64,000 bases of DNA. Source: Candidatus Obscuribacterales bacterium (GTDB taxonomy: Bacteria; Cyanobacteriota; Vampirovibrionia; Obscuribacterales; Obscuribacteraceae). The position numbers and the translations under genes were made by a program. Below the pieces are notes generated by a model, which was not told the DNA's origin, did not search any database, and saw nothing but the letters and a program-made list of their open reading frames with translations. The stretch spans positions 1 to 64,000 of the forward strand of contig JAGVLS010000048.1 in NCBI GenBank assembly GCA_020054205.1, read 5' to 3'. Numbering within the stretch: position 1 is the stretch's first letter; each line of letters begins with the position of its first letter. This document shows, in pieces, positions 34,640 to 44,018 of this stretch.

Positions 34640-36767
34640 ACATCAAAAGCATGATCGTGGAAAAAAAATAAATCATATACCGAATCATTTAATTGACGAG
34701 ACCAGTCCTTATCTTTTACAACACGCTTATAATCCAGTTAATTGGTATCCTTGGTCTAATGAAGCTTTACAACTTTCCCGGGAAAAAGACAAACCAATTT
34801 TATTGTCTATTGGTTATGCTGCCTGTCATTGGTGTCATGTGATGGAGCATGAATCATTTGAAGATGAAGAAACAGCTCATTTGATGAACGAGTTTTTTAT
34901 AAATATCAAAATCGATCGAGAAGAAAGACCAGATATTGATGATATTTATATGAAAGCCGTGCAAATGCTAACAGGACATGGGGGTTGGCCCATGACCGTT
35001 TTTCTCACACCAAATTTAAAACCATTCTATGCAGGCACCTACTTCCCTCCTGATGATAGACACGGATTACCAAGTTTCAAAAGAATATTAGTAGGTGTTG
35101 AAAAAGCTTGGCAAGAACAACGAGATGAAGTTGAAGAAAGTTCAAGCTCAATTGCTGAACATATTAACTTAATGGATCAAGTAAACAAATCGGAAAGTAA
35201 TATTGACGAAGATATTATCAAACAAGGCATTGATCGTTTAATTGCTGTATTCGATTATACCTGGGGTGGCTTTGGTAATCCTCCTAAATTTCCCCACAGC
35301 TCAGCTTTGTCACTTGCTACCCGTAAAGCCAAAACTAATGCTATTAAGGCAAGCAGAGAGGATGAATGCCTCAATATGCTTACTACTACCTTAGACAAAA
35401 TGGCTTATGGAGGCATTCATGATCAATTAGGCGGTGGTTTTGCTCGTTATGCCACAGATAGACAATGGCTTATTCCTCATTTTGAAAAAATGCTTTACGA
35501 TAATGCCTTACTTTGTCGCAATTATTTGGAAGGCTATTTATTAACCAAAGAAATTTATTGGCGAAATGTGGCTGAAAACATTCTTGAATTTGTCATAAGG
35601 GAATTAAAAACAAAAGATAATTGTTTTTATTCAAGTCTGGACGCTGATAGCGAGGGCGTCGAAGGTAAATTTTACGTCTGGACATATAATGAAATAATTT
35701 CTTTGCTGGGTAAAGAAGATGGCCCATGGTTCGCTTCAATATTTGATGTAACAGAAAAAGGAAATTTTGAACACGGCTACAATATTCTTCATCTAAGTCA
35801 ATCCGAAGAAGCATTAGCAAAAGCAAATTCTATAAGCAAAGATGAGTTATGGAAACGAATTGATTTATTAAAAGAAAAGTTATTTGCAGCTAGAGAAAAC
35901 CGAATTCGTCCCCAAACAGACGACAAAATTCTGACCAACTGGAATAGCCTGATGATATCAGCTTTTGTGGCTGGTTATAAAATTTTGCAGAATCAAAAAT
36001 ATTTGGATATTGCTAAATCAGGAGCTAAATTCATCCTTGAAAATATGTTTGTGGATAATAGACTTTTGCATACTTGGGGCAAAGGCAAAGCAAAATTGAA
36101 TGGTTATTTAGATGATTACACTTATTTTGTGCAAGCTCTTTTAGATTTAAGCTCAGTAGACTTCGAAACAAATTGGCTTACTAAAGCAATTAATATCAAC
36201 GATCTAGTAATAAATAAATTCTTTGATAAAGATATTCAAGATTTTTATTACACAAGTAATGATCATGAAAAACTCATTTCGCGCACAAAAAATTACTATG
36301 ACGGCTCCGTCCCATCAGCTACATCGACAGCTGCATTCAATCTTCTTAGATTAGCCCGCATAACCGGTAATAAAGACTACCAAGAAAAAGCAGAAAATAT
36401 ACTTAGACATTATGCAGATTATCTAGCACGCGTTCCTGATCAATTTGCCAATATGTTATGTGCTTTAGATTTTAACTTGGGCAAACCTATAGATATTGTT
36501 CTTGTAGCAGATAAAAAATCAAAAAATTGGCAAGAAATTTTATTTGCTATACACAAATATTATTTACCAAATAGCCAAGTGATTTTAAAAGATGCAAATG
36601 AATCATCCGAAACAAAATCTATTCAAATTTTGCAAGACAAAACAATAATTGAAGATAAACCAACAGTTTATATTTGTCATAATTTTTCTTGCCAAAAACC
36701 ATTGACTGATATTGAATCTATTAAGTCAGAGCTCTCTTCGCTAAGAGAAGATATTAGCAAAACTTAA
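34632..36767 (+). CDS. DUF255 / YyaL-type protein: thioredoxin fold plus glycosidase-like barrel
   Basis: 711 aa, GTG start overlapping the upstream gene by eight bases. Residues 20-180 are the DUF255 thioredoxin-like domain with the strong signature [14 protein letters not shown] and active-site C65-H-W-C68. Further signatures are D-R-E-E-R-P-D-I-D and [13 protein letters not shown]. The rest is an (alpha/alpha)6-barrel as in six-hairpin glycosidases ([24 protein letters not shown]). The family (bacterial YyaL, animal SPATA20) has no firmly assigned reaction. Co-transcription with trxB suggests its C-H-W-C site is kept reduced by the thioredoxin system. Confidence 0.9.
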   Translation: MTEHQKHDRGKKINHIPNHLIDETSPYLLQHAYNPVNWYPWSNEALQLSREKDKPILLSIGYAACHWCHVMEHESFEDEETAHLMNEFFINIKIDREERPDIDDIYMKAVQMLTGHGGWPMTVFLTPNLKPFYAGTYFPPDDRHGLPSFKRILVGVEKAWQEQRDEVEESSSSIAEHINLMDQVNKSESNIDEDIIKQGIDRLIAVFDYTWGGFGNPPKFPHSSALSLATRKAKTNAIKASREDECLNMLTTTLDKMAYGGIHDQLGGGFARYATDRQWLIPHFEKMLYDNALLCRNYLEGYLLTKEIYWRNVAENILEFVIRELKTKDNCFYSSLDADSEGVEGKFYVWTYNEIISLLGKEDGPWFASIFDVTEKGNFEHGYNILHLSQSEEALAKANSISKDELWKRIDLLKEKLFAARENRIRPQTDDKILTNWNSLMISAFVAGYKILQNQKYLDIAKSGAKFILENMFVDNRLLHTWGKGKAKLNGYLDDYTYFVQALLDLSSVDFETNWLTKAININDLVINKFFDKDIQDFYYTSNDHEKLISRTKNYYDGSVPSATSTAAFNLLRLARITGNKDYQEKAENILRHYADYLARVPDQFANMLCALDFNLGKPIDIVLVADKKSKNWQEILFAIHKYYLPNSQVILKDANESSETKSIQILQDKTIIEDKPTVYICHNFSCQKPLTDIESIKSELSSLREDISKT

Positions 36768-36871
36768 GGTGTTTGATAATTAGCACCGTATGAGATAAGG
36801 CTTATGTACATGACATTACCTTTTCGTATAATTAGAAATTCAATTTTAGCTCACTTAGGTCAAGAATAGTT

Positions 36872-37699
36872 ATGGTCTTTAATCGCATTGCCGATAAGCC
36901 TATTAAATACGATATTCGCCACAGCGAAGGCTTATTATGGTGCTTATCGCGCGAGTTATTAATGCGTACAGATAGAGACCATTTTTGGTTTGTTGCACGC
37001 AATGAAAGAATTTTGAACTTATTACAATCAAGTTTTACTAAATATCAATCTATATCTTATTTAGAAGTTGGCTGCGGTATTGGAACCGTTGCTGGTTTTC
37101 TTAAAGAAAGTGGCATCAAAGATGTAACTGGCTATGATATTAGCGAAGATGCTATTAATAAATGTCGAGTTCGCTATCCAGAAGTAAAATTTGAAGTCAA
37201 AGACTTTTTGAGTTGTGACATAGAAAAACATACATATGATGCAGTTGGTGTGTTTGATTGTCTAGAACATTTAGAAAGCGAAATACCTTTTTTAAACCAA
37301 GCATATGAAACCCTCAAGCCTGGCGGCAAATTAATAGTGACTGTGCCAGCTTTTTCTTTTTTATGGTCACATATAGATACTATAAGCGGGCATTATCGAC
37401 GCTATAACAAAAAAGGCTTACATAAAGTGCTTAAAAATTGTGGTTTCACAGACATAAAGCTGACATATATGATGGCACCACTTATGCCATTCATGCTCGC
37501 TAGACAATTTAGGTTTAAAGATATAGAAAATGAAAACAATCAAGTCTTAATTGATGATTTGCTTAATGATTTAAGCACTCCTAAAAAACTCGTAAATACA
37601 ATAGCAACAGCTATTTTACGCATGGAGCATAAACTATTTAAGACAAATGACTTAGGATTTGGTACTTCATTAATTGGTACTTGTTGTAAACCGAATTAA
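36872..37699 (+). CDS. Class I SAM-dependent methyltransferase
   Basis: 275 aa. SAM-binding motif I is Y-L-E-V-G-C-G-I-G-T-V-A; the acidic ribose contact is in V-T-G-Y-D-I-S; motif III is F-D-C-L-E-H-L, followed by L-K-P-G-G-K-L-I-V-T-V-P. Downstream, W-S-H-I-D-T-I-S-G-H-Y-R-R-Y is found in methyltransferases linked to polysaccharide and lipid loci. The substrate is unknown. The gene stands alone, convergent with the small zinc-ribbon gene. Confidence 0.82.
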   Translation: MVFNRIADKPIKYDIRHSEGLLWCLSRELLMRTDRDHFWFVARNERILNLLQSSFTKYQSISYLEVGCGIGTVAGFLKESGIKDVTGYDISEDAINKCRVRYPEVKFEVKDFLSCDIEKHTYDAVGVFDCLEHLESEIPFLNQAYETLKPGGKLIVTVPAFSFLWSHIDTISGHYRRYNKKGLHKVLKNCGFTDIKLTYMMAPLMPFMLARQFRFKDIENENNQVLIDDLLNDLSTPKKLVNTIATAILRMEHKLFKTNDLGFGTSLIGTCCKPN

Positions 37700-37714
37700 A
37701 ATGCTACAAGCCAA

Positions 37715-37939
37715 TTAAAGTTTTTCTTCCATTGGTCCACTTTTAACTTTCTTATACTGTGCTTCACACTGATTGCACTTAAAGTGGTAAGTATATGGTT
37801 CTTCGGTATCTAATTCACCTTCAACTTGAACAATTTTTCTTTTGCCACATTTTGGACATTTTGCTTTGAGAACTGCAGGCAAAAAAGCTGTAAATACAAT
37901 CAAGAAAAAGATGAGTATCCAATACCATTCTTTCATCAT
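37715..37939 (-). CDS. Small membrane protein with C-terminal zinc ribbon
   Basis: 74 aa. One membrane helix (about 5-24, W-I-L-I-F-F-L-I-V-F-T-A-F-L) is followed by two Cys pairs, C-P-K-C-G-K and C-N-Q-C, 28 residues apart. It overlaps the upstream TMTC-like gene by four bases (ATGA), so the two are translationally coupled. The family is not recognised. Confidence 0.6.
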   Translation of the reverse strand: MMKEWYWILIFFLIVFTAFLPAVLKAKCPKCGKRKIVQVEGELDTEEPYTYHFKCNQCEAQYKKVKSGPMEEKL

Positions 37940-40137
37940 TTTCCTGTCTCCTTTATATCGATAGTAAGTTTTTCTAATTCAGAAAATTTATAGTTAGAAA
38001 ATGCATTTTTATCTAATGCAAGCGCTTGCTCTTTATACATTTTTTCTTTCTTTGCATCAGGCAATATTTTTTCAACATATGATAATAAAACCAATGCTTC
38101 AATATTTTTTGGGTTATTTTTTAGAACATTTTCCAAAGCGTCTTGAGCATTTTTGGCAATACCACAAGCAATTGCTGCTCGAGCCAATAAAATCTTTGAC
38201 AAATCAGAAGAACGCTGCATGTCCATCATATGAGCTGCCTGATAAGCTTCCTTATATAATCCCATTGCTAAAGCTGATTTGATGAGAGGCTCCCAACAAA
38301 CATAAAGCGAAGCGTCTTGTCTAAGAGCTAAATCAAGAAAATATATTGCCTGTTGGTATTTTTTCTTTTCATACCAAGCTTTACCAATGATATATTTTGC
38401 TCTAGCATTATTTGTTAAATCGCTAGCATTTGCATAAATAATGGACATGGCTAATTCAGGTTTATGCAATTCAATATATGTTTCTGCTAAATCTAATTGT
38501 ATTGCTGCCTTGTATAATTTTGTAGCATGCTCTTCTTGAGCAAGTTTAATCGCTTGATCAAGAGCTGTTTTTGCTTCGCTATATTTGCCTTGTTGAAAAA
38601 GTATTTTGGCATAAGCTTGCTCAAGAAGACTAATATTAGTCCCTGCTTTTCTTGCTTCACCTACTATCTTTTCAGCTTCTTTATTATTTCCCTCTTTCAA
38701 GAATTCCAACGCAATTAGAGCTTTTACTTGCGGACTATTTGAATTAACTCTTGCTGCCGATTGCAAAATTCTCAACTCAGATCGCCATTCCCAATTACGC
38801 CAAATCGTCAGGCTAGAAAACAAAACTATAATAGATAACAACGACGCCAAAGCAAACTTAGATGACTTTTGCGACCAAGTGCAAAAAAGAAAACTAAAAA
38901 ATATTGCCACACTTAAAACTGCACTATAAGCAATTCCATCACTCACAATTTCAGGTTTGATGAAAAATAATTGGGGTACTAATGCCCCCAACAATAAAAC
39001 AAAACCCAAACAAACAATTGGATATTTTCTCAATAGATACAAAGAATAAACACTTAAAAGCAATAATAAGGCACCTATAATTGCAAATGGATCAAAGAGG
39101 CTCGCTGCCTCTATAAAAGGCGGATATATGCTCAACCCAATAGGAAATACTAAACAGCGCAGGTAATAAGTAGTAATTGCTTTTAGTTCTGAGGCTACGT
39201 AAGTAATAGGACTCATTATTTGCATATAACTATAATGAACTGGCGTAAATTGCAGCCCTAATAAAACCAAACAAGGCGAAATACAAATGCAGCCAATTAA
39301 TATGCCATTTATCATTGGCCTCTCTATTAACCAGGATAATATAGATGTTTCTGGTTTTTTCAGGATAAAAGCAATCGCAAGCATTATTGCCGGCAGTCCA
39401 ATAGCATTAACATTGGTTGTTACTGCCATGTAACTAGCACCAAGAGTAATTAAAAAATACCAAAATCTAATTGATTTTTGAGTAGATAAATAAGCAATTA
39501 AAAAGAAATTGAGTGCAAGCAAAATATTGGCAGTAGACAATAAAGCTTGCCTTTGTGATACATAAGCAACTGCCTCAGTAACAAATGGATGGCAAGCAAA
39601 AATAGCTGCTGAAAGAAGAGCTAAATATTTCGGTTCTATACTTATTCTCTTTTGTGCCTCTAATACACGAGCAAACCAAAAAACAAAAGAAAATAAATAT
39701 AAACAGGACAATAAATGTAAAAATACATTTACTGCATGATACCAAACGAAAGCATTACCATAATTTTTTAAATCAAGGGCATACGAAATTCTAAGCCATG
39801 GCTGACTTAATGGCCTAATAAACAAATCTGACCAAACAGAAAGCCAAAACTCCGTCCAATTATTCAGCGTGCCAAACAAAGACAATGTGTGATAGTCATT
39901 AAATATTGGCTTAGCAACAATTGTATTGGCAAACAACAAAATGACAATTAAAGAAATAGATAAACAAGCTAGTCCCAACCATTTCCAATCGACTTTATTA
40001 GTGGTAAGTATTTGAGGCTCTTTAACAGTCTTTTTTGACTTAAATAACTTGCTTGCTTTAAGCTTAGACAATTGAGCCAAGTCAAAATCAGCTCCCGAAG
40101 GCTGTTTATTGCCTTTTCTTTTGTCTTTCTTTCCCAT
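37936..40137 (-). CDS. TMTC-like polytopic membrane protein with C-terminal TPRs
   Basis: 733 aa. After a basic head, residues about 50-440 hold around ten membrane helices. They follow a GT-C / DUF1736-like pattern: an acidic loop after the first helix (F-N-D-Y-H-T-L), then F-I-R-P-L-S-Q, H-A-V-N-V-F-L-H-L-L, A-C-H-P-F-V-T-E-A-V-A-Y and S-Q-R-Q-A-L-L-S. Residues 450-720 are TPRs. This layout is that of TMTC-type O-mannosyltransferases and bacterial relatives that may glycosylate exported proteins. Activity is inferred. AGGA lies six bases before the ATG. Confidence 0.72.
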   Translation of the reverse strand: MGKKDKRKGNKQPSGADFDLAQLSKLKASKLFKSKKTVKEPQILTTNKVDWKWLGLACLSISLIVILLFANTIVAKPIFNDYHTLSLFGTLNNWTEFWLSVWSDLFIRPLSQPWLRISYALDLKNYGNAFVWYHAVNVFLHLLSCLYLFSFVFWFARVLEAQKRISIEPKYLALLSAAIFACHPFVTEAVAYVSQRQALLSTANILLALNFFLIAYLSTQKSIRFWYFLITLGASYMAVTTNVNAIGLPAIMLAIAFILKKPETSILSWLIERPMINGILIGCICISPCLVLLGLQFTPVHYSYMQIMSPITYVASELKAITTYYLRCLVFPIGLSIYPPFIEAASLFDPFAIIGALLLLLSVYSLYLLRKYPIVCLGFVLLLGALVPQLFFIKPEIVSDGIAYSAVLSVAIFFSFLFCTWSQKSSKFALASLLSIIVLFSSLTIWRNWEWRSELRILQSAARVNSNSPQVKALIALEFLKEGNNKEAEKIVGEARKAGTNISLLEQAYAKILFQQGKYSEAKTALDQAIKLAQEEHATKLYKAAIQLDLAETYIELHKPELAMSIIYANASDLTNNARAKYIIGKAWYEKKKYQQAIYFLDLALRQDASLYVCWEPLIKSALAMGLYKEAYQAAHMMDMQRSSDLSKILLARAAIACGIAKNAQDALENVLKNNPKNIEALVLLSYVEKILPDAKKEKMYKEQALALDKNAFSNYKFSELEKLTIDIKETGK

Positions 40138-40519
40138 TTAATTCCTAATTCGCCATCCAGCTAAACAGCTAATTTTAAGTTCATTAAGTTCTACAATTCA
40201 TTAGCTTAAATAGTTTATTGCATATAAGACTAAGTCGCTATCTCCTTGCAAAGTGCTCCCAAAATATTTTTACAAGCCTGAAACCTTTAAGACAAGATAA
40301 CGTCATACTTATAAACTCCAATATAGATATTTAAGAGTGAATTTACCAACATTGACATCTACTGTTATCTTGTGCGAGCGCTATTTCTTATGAGCGTTAC
40401 CTTTTTATGAATATAGGTTTTTTATATCGAAAGAGTACATATTGTGCATGTATAGAAATTCGCAGCCATAAACGAATATAATTGTTACTAGTTTAGAAAG
40501 CTAGAAGTGAGGAAGGATC
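40138..40519. other. 382-bp intergenic region between divergent genes
   Basis: I see no RNA gene, repeat array or small coding frame here. A TATAAT at 40477-40482 lies 37 bp before the glycine-zipper start and may be its -10, but no matching -35 is evident. A TTGACA at 40352-40357 has no -10 partner at normal spacing. Confidence 0.4.
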
Positions 40520-40993
40520 ATGATTTCAAGAAACTCAATTGCAAACACTTTAGTTATAGCAACAGTGTTTTTGGCAAACTCAGCTATGCCTAGCTTTGCT
40601 CAAAACACACAACAATTACAAGGTAATGTCACAAAGTCCAAAGGTTCTACACAGACATTTTTCCAAAAACATCCAAAGATAAAAAGTGCCACTATTGGTG
40701 CTGGCGTTGGTACAGCAGCTGGAGCTGTAACTGGGCTAATTTCAGGTAAAGGAACTATGCGTGGTGCCGCAATTGGTGCTGGCACTGGAGCTGGTGTAGG
40801 ATTGATTCGCTCTAGTGAAACTTTAAAAAAACATCCTGTAATTAAAAATACTGCCACAGGTACAGTTGCTGGCTTAGGATTAGGACTAGCTGCTACTCGT
40901 GGCAGAGGCAAAGGTGCCAAAATTGGGGCTGCAACTGGCATAGGTGCTGCTGTTGGACTAGGCGCTGGTTTGCTTAAAGACAAACTAAAATAA
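40520..40993 (+). CDS. Exported glycine-zipper protein
   Basis: 157 aa. The signal peptide ends A-M-P-S-F-A-Q (about residue 28). The mature part has three related glycine/alanine zipper hairpins (A-T-I-G-A-G-V-G-T-A-A-G-A-V; A-A-I-G-A-G-T-G-A-G-V-G-L; A-K-I-G-A-A-T-G-I-G-A-A-V), each followed by a short basic linker (K-K-H-P-V-I-K-N and similar). Such zippers insert into or associate with outer membranes. A GAGGAAGGA stretch precedes the ATG. No partner is known. Confidence 0.68.
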   Translation: MISRNSIANTLVIATVFLANSAMPSFAQNTQQLQGNVTKSKGSTQTFFQKHPKIKSATIGAGVGTAAGAVTGLISGKGTMRGAAIGAGTGAGVGLIRSSETLKKHPVIKNTATGTVAGLGLGLAATRGRGKGAKIGAATGIGAAVGLGAGLLKDKLK

Positions 40994-41006
40994 ATGAAGT
41001 ATCTAA

Positions 41007-41264
41007 ATGAAAGAAGAAGAAAAGGCTGAATATATTCAGTCCTACAAAGCATATTTCATTCCATCAGGCTTATTTGTTTCATGCCTAATCACATCTGCTG
41101 GTATGTTTTTAGTATATAGCCATGTCACAGCTGGCTGGATCTTTATTGTGATAGGACTAACACTTATGGCTTTAGCTTTTATAGCTTTTATTCGCTTTCA
41201 CAATAAGCTAAGAGCTGCTGGTCGTTATGCTAAAGCTGAAGATCAAGAAAAACAAGAAAACTAG
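41007..41264 (+). CDS. Small two-helix membrane protein
   Basis: 85 aa. Two hydrophobic segments (about 16-34 and 41-58) form a hairpin, and the ends are charged. It starts 13 bp after the glycine-zipper gene and probably shares its transcript. No family is recognised. It overlaps the convergent HigA-like gene by four bases. Confidence 0.55.
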   Translation: MKEEEKAEYIQSYKAYFIPSGLFVSCLITSAGMFLVYSHVTAGWIFIVIGLTLMALAFIAFIRFHNKLRAAGRYAKAEDQEKQEN

Positions 41265-41815
41265 CTAATCGAATAAAAATCATCTTCGTGACGTTTTACT
41301 AGTCCTGATAATTCCATTAAAGTAAGATCTGCTGATAAAACTCCGGCAGCTATTTTGGTTTTTCGATAAAGCATATCAATATGCATGCGTTCCCTAGACA
41401 AAAAATTGTATATCGTTTTTTGGTTCTGCGTAAGTTCTGATAAAGCTCGCAAGCGCGCCTGCTTACTAGGCACAGTATCAGCAATATTACCTTTAGAATA
41501 TTTACCGCTGCCCAAAGGTCTTTTTTTAATTTGCCCATATGGCTGAACCTGTTTGTTAATCGCTGAAATGAGTTCTTTCTCTGCTTTACTTAAGTCATAG
41601 TCTCTTTGTAAATCAAGCCAAAATTCAGGTGTATTATTGAAAAATCTTGACAGGCGAAGGGCTGTTTCTATTGTTATACTTCTTTGACCATTTACAATTT
41701 CACCAATGCGAGTTGGAGTCACTTTAAGCGCTACCCCTAAAGTTCTAGAACTTAATCCAGTAGGCTGCATAAATTCTCTAAACAAAATTTGACCAGGATG
41801 AACGGTTCTTTTCAT
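41261..41815 (-). CDS. HigA-like HTH regulator with DprA-like winged-helix tail
   Basis: 184 aa; classic HigA antitoxins are about 90-100. Residues 1-95 are the HigA/XRE type: H-P-G-Q-I-L-F-R-E-F-M-Q-P, then S-S-R-T-L-G-V-A-L-K-V-T-P-T-R-I-G-E-I-V-N-G-Q-R, then F-N-N-T-P-E-F-W-L-D-L-Q. After a linker, residues about 118-184 (L-S-E-L-T-Q-N-Q-K-T-I-Y-N-F-L to L-M-E-L-S-G-L-V-K-R) resemble the C-terminal winged helix of DprA. No HigB-type toxin gene is adjacent on either side, so it is an orphan. A strong palindrome lies 53-87 bp upstream. Confidence 0.75.
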   Translation of the reverse strand: MKRTVHPGQILFREFMQPTGLSSRTLGVALKVTPTRIGEIVNGQRSITIETALRLSRFFNNTPEFWLDLQRDYDLSKAEKELISAINKQVQPYGQIKKRPLGSGKYSKGNIADTVPSKQARLRALSELTQNQKTIYNFLSRERMHIDMLYRKTKIAAGVLSADLTLMELSGLVKRHEDDFYSIS

Positions 41816-41867
41816 CTCAACACCAGATTATGAGCGGGTCTGTTAGGTTAGACAGTTATTATAGCGA

Positions 41868-41902
41868 AAATATCGGATCTCGAGACTCGAGATCCGATAT
41901 TT
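41868..41902. repeat. Perfect 35-bp palindrome (17-bp arms, 1-bp centre)
   Basis: Left arm AAATATCGGATCTCGAG, centre A, right arm its exact reverse complement. Each arm ends in CTCGAG-type sequence at the centre. It lies between divergent genes, so it is upstream of both and is not placed as an ordinary 3' terminator. As RNA it would give a 16-bp hairpin with a three-base loop. Candidates are an operator of the HigA-like regulator, a cruciform, or a terminator of readthrough. Confidence 0.85.
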
Positions 41903-42075
41903 GATAATAGGTACTGGATAGATAACCGCCAGGACTCTTTAAATTATTTGCGCTTAAGCTTAGTTATTCAGCTTATTTGTGTGGAATAAAGAAAGAAGCA
42001 CTCGTTCTCCCGCAAGTTGAACAAACGCATTCTTACTTGATTTGCCAAAGTAAGAAAACACATTCTTGGATTTTG

Positions 42076-43158
42076 ATGAATAAGCCTCTAAATTTTTGGA
42101 AATTGCCTGGATATAAACCGGGACAAAATATTGTCTGCAAAGTTGTCGCAATAGAAAAAGATGGTTATCGAGTTCAAATTCCTAAAGATAACCTACCAGG
42201 GTTTTTACTTAGCAAGCAAAAGATAAAAGTAGGCGAGGAAATTTTAGCAGAATTTGTTCGCTTAGATAAAAATAGAGTTTTTTTACATCCTCGTCTCTCC
42301 GGTGCCGAGGTAAATTTCACTAACAAAATTGAAACTAAACAAGAAGATTGGCAGGAGCAATTTAAAAAAGGCGTGCGCAATGTAAATATCGCTAGCGAGC
42401 AAAGTCAATTTGAAATAGCTTTCATGACTTTCGCTGAAAATAAACCACAAGCCTCAAAGTTTAGAAGAGCAATAGATTGGATCTCATCACCAATAGAAGG
42501 TAAGTTACCATCACCTATCAAAGTCAGTGATAACGACCTAGGCTGGCTTATTAATAACTTAGAAGGGGGCATGCATACCGGTTGCATCAAAGTATTTTCT
42601 GAGGAGGTAAAGTCTCGCTCAGCTGCTTTAATTTATCGTGGACGCGTTATCGGTTGTATTTACGGCAATAAAACTTTAACCGAAGCTGATTCTACCGAGG
42701 GCTCACTACAAAAACTAATGAAGGATTTGTCTTTAACAGATACAACTGTTGTTATTTATGATTTACCCGAAGAACTTATCCTAGCTATGTCAGCCTTATT
42801 TGTAGGTGAACAATTAAATCGCACTGATGAAAATGATTCACAAACATATTTTGATTACATCGTAGGCTGGTTAAAAGAAAAAGAGCAAACAGCCTGTATT
42901 GCACTATCATTACCAACTAAGTCTGGAGAATATCTAGGCGAATATTTAGGTTTTGTTTATAAGGGAAAATTTATTGGTAGTTTTTCGATTGAAAGTCAAA
43001 AACATTTTGCAGATATAAGCCCTATGTTTAATTTGATAGAAAAAAACCCACAGACCCTTGTCCAAGTCTCCATTTTGCCAGCAGAAAACACATCAAAACC
43101 ATGGTTCGGACATAGCCTAAACATGTGTTTACGCCATCTAAACAACAATTTGCAATAG
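42076..43158 (+). CDS. Uncharacterised protein: S1-like N-terminus and two repeated C-terminal domains
   Basis: 360 aa from the ATG at 42076; the frame is open to a TTG at 41977 and neither start has a Shine-Dalgarno. The first 75 residues (K-P-G-Q-N-I-V-C-K-V-V-A-I-E-K-D-G-Y; G-F-L-L-S-K-Q-K-I-K-V-G-E-E-I-L) have the alternation of an S1/OB-like RNA-binding barrel. Two later segments look like diverged copies of each other: T-G-C-I-K-V, then A-A-L-I-Y-R-G-R-V-I-G-C-I-Y (about 172-200), and T-A-C-I-A-L, then L-G-F-V-Y-K-G-K-F-I-G-S-F (about 275-305). I do not recognise the family. It ends eight bases from rpsI, convergent with the ribosomal operon. Confidence 0.6.
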   Translation: MNKPLNFWKLPGYKPGQNIVCKVVAIEKDGYRVQIPKDNLPGFLLSKQKIKVGEEILAEFVRLDKNRVFLHPRLSGAEVNFTNKIETKQEDWQEQFKKGVRNVNIASEQSQFEIAFMTFAENKPQASKFRRAIDWISSPIEGKLPSPIKVSDNDLGWLINNLEGGMHTGCIKVFSEEVKSRSAALIYRGRVIGCIYGNKTLTEADSTEGSLQKLMKDLSLTDTTVVIYDLPEELILAMSALFVGEQLNRTDENDSQTYFDYIVGWLKEKEQTACIALSLPTKSGEYLGEYLGFVYKGKFIGSFSIESQKHFADISPMFNLIEKNPQTLVQVSILPAENTSKPWFGHSLNMCLRHLNNNLQ

Positions 43159-43166
43159 AAAATAAT

Positions 43167-43565
43167 TTAGCGCTTGGAGAATTGGAAGCGTTTGCGAGCT
43201 TTCTTTCTTCCGTATTTCTTTCTTTCTTTTTCTCTTGGGTCTCTAGTTAAAAGACCTTGAGAGCGTAATGTCGGTCGATTTTGGGGAGCTGCTTCAGCTA
43301 AAGCACGCGCAACACCATGGCGAATAGCGCCTACTTGTCCAGTCATGCCTCCGCCTCTAACATTAACGTGGCAATCAAAACGTCCCATTGCACCTGCTGT
43401 TTCAAAAGCAATAAAAACTTCACGAACAAGACCCGGACGCTCACCAACATAATCTTCTAAAGTACGTCCATTAACAGTAACTTGTCCTGTACCAGGAACT
43501 AATCGCACACGCGCTTCAGCAGTCTTTCTGCGCCCTGTACCATAATACTGAATTACACTTGTCAT
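43167..43565 (-). CDS. rpsI: 30S ribosomal protein S9
   Basis: 132 aa. It begins [14 protein letters not shown] and ends with the invariant F-S-K-R tail that reaches the P-site tRNA. It is the last gene of the ribosomal operon, five bases after rplM, and has only eight bases before the convergent gene, with no recognisable terminator. Confidence 0.97.
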   Translation of the reverse strand: MTSVIQYYGTGRRKTAEARVRLVPGTGQVTVNGRTLEDYVGERPGLVREVFIAFETAGAMGRFDCHVNVRGGGMTGQVGAIRHGVARALAEAAPQNRPTLRSQGLLTRDPREKERKKYGRKKARKRFQFSKR

Positions 43566-43570
43566 TTATT

Positions 43571-44014
43571 TTATTGCCCCTTCTCTATTAGCTTAAGTGT
43601 TTCTGGATTTTGTGATTTATGAGGATGTTCAGTACCAGCATAAACTTTTAGTTTAGTGAATTGTCTATCACCTAGACTGGTATGTGGCAACATTCCTCGT
43701 ATAGCTCTTTCAACAATAGCTTCTGGACGACGCAGACGTAAGTGTTGCAACATTTCTTCTTTAAAGCCACCAGGAAAACCACTGTGGCGTCTATATAATT
43801 TTTGTTGTTCTTTATTGCCGGTTACTTTTATTTTCTCAGCATTTACAACAACAACAAAATCACCTGTATCTACGTGAGGAGTAAATTGGGGTTTATTCTT
43901 GCCGCGCAAGACAGACGCAACTTTAGTTGCTAGGCGTCCTAATACTTGCCCTTCAGCATCGATTACGTACCATTTTCTATCTACATCTTGCGGCTTTGCA
44001 CAATAACTTTTCAC
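43571..44014 (-). CDS. rplM: 50S ribosomal protein L13
   Basis: 147 aa from the GTG at 44014. The frame extends to 44119 inside truA, but GGAGAA eight bases before this GTG and the normal L13 opening ([19 protein letters not shown]) fix the start. It starts four bases after the truA stop. L13 is an early 50S assembly protein. Confidence 0.95.
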   Translation of the reverse strand: MKSYCAKPQDVDRKWYVIDAEGQVLGRLATKVASVLRGKNKPQFTPHVDTGDFVVVVNAEKIKVTGNKEQQKLYRRHSGFPGGFKEEMLQHLRLRRPEAIVERAIRGMLPHTSLGDRQFTKLKVYAGTEHPHKSQNPETLKLIEKGQ

Positions 44015-44018
44015 GACT

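Noticed and set aside
40138..40519. tRNA or small RNA in the largest intergenic gap
   Set aside because: No cloverleaf, TPsiC-like arm or strong terminator-ended hairpin could be found by eye. A covariance-model scan would be decisive.
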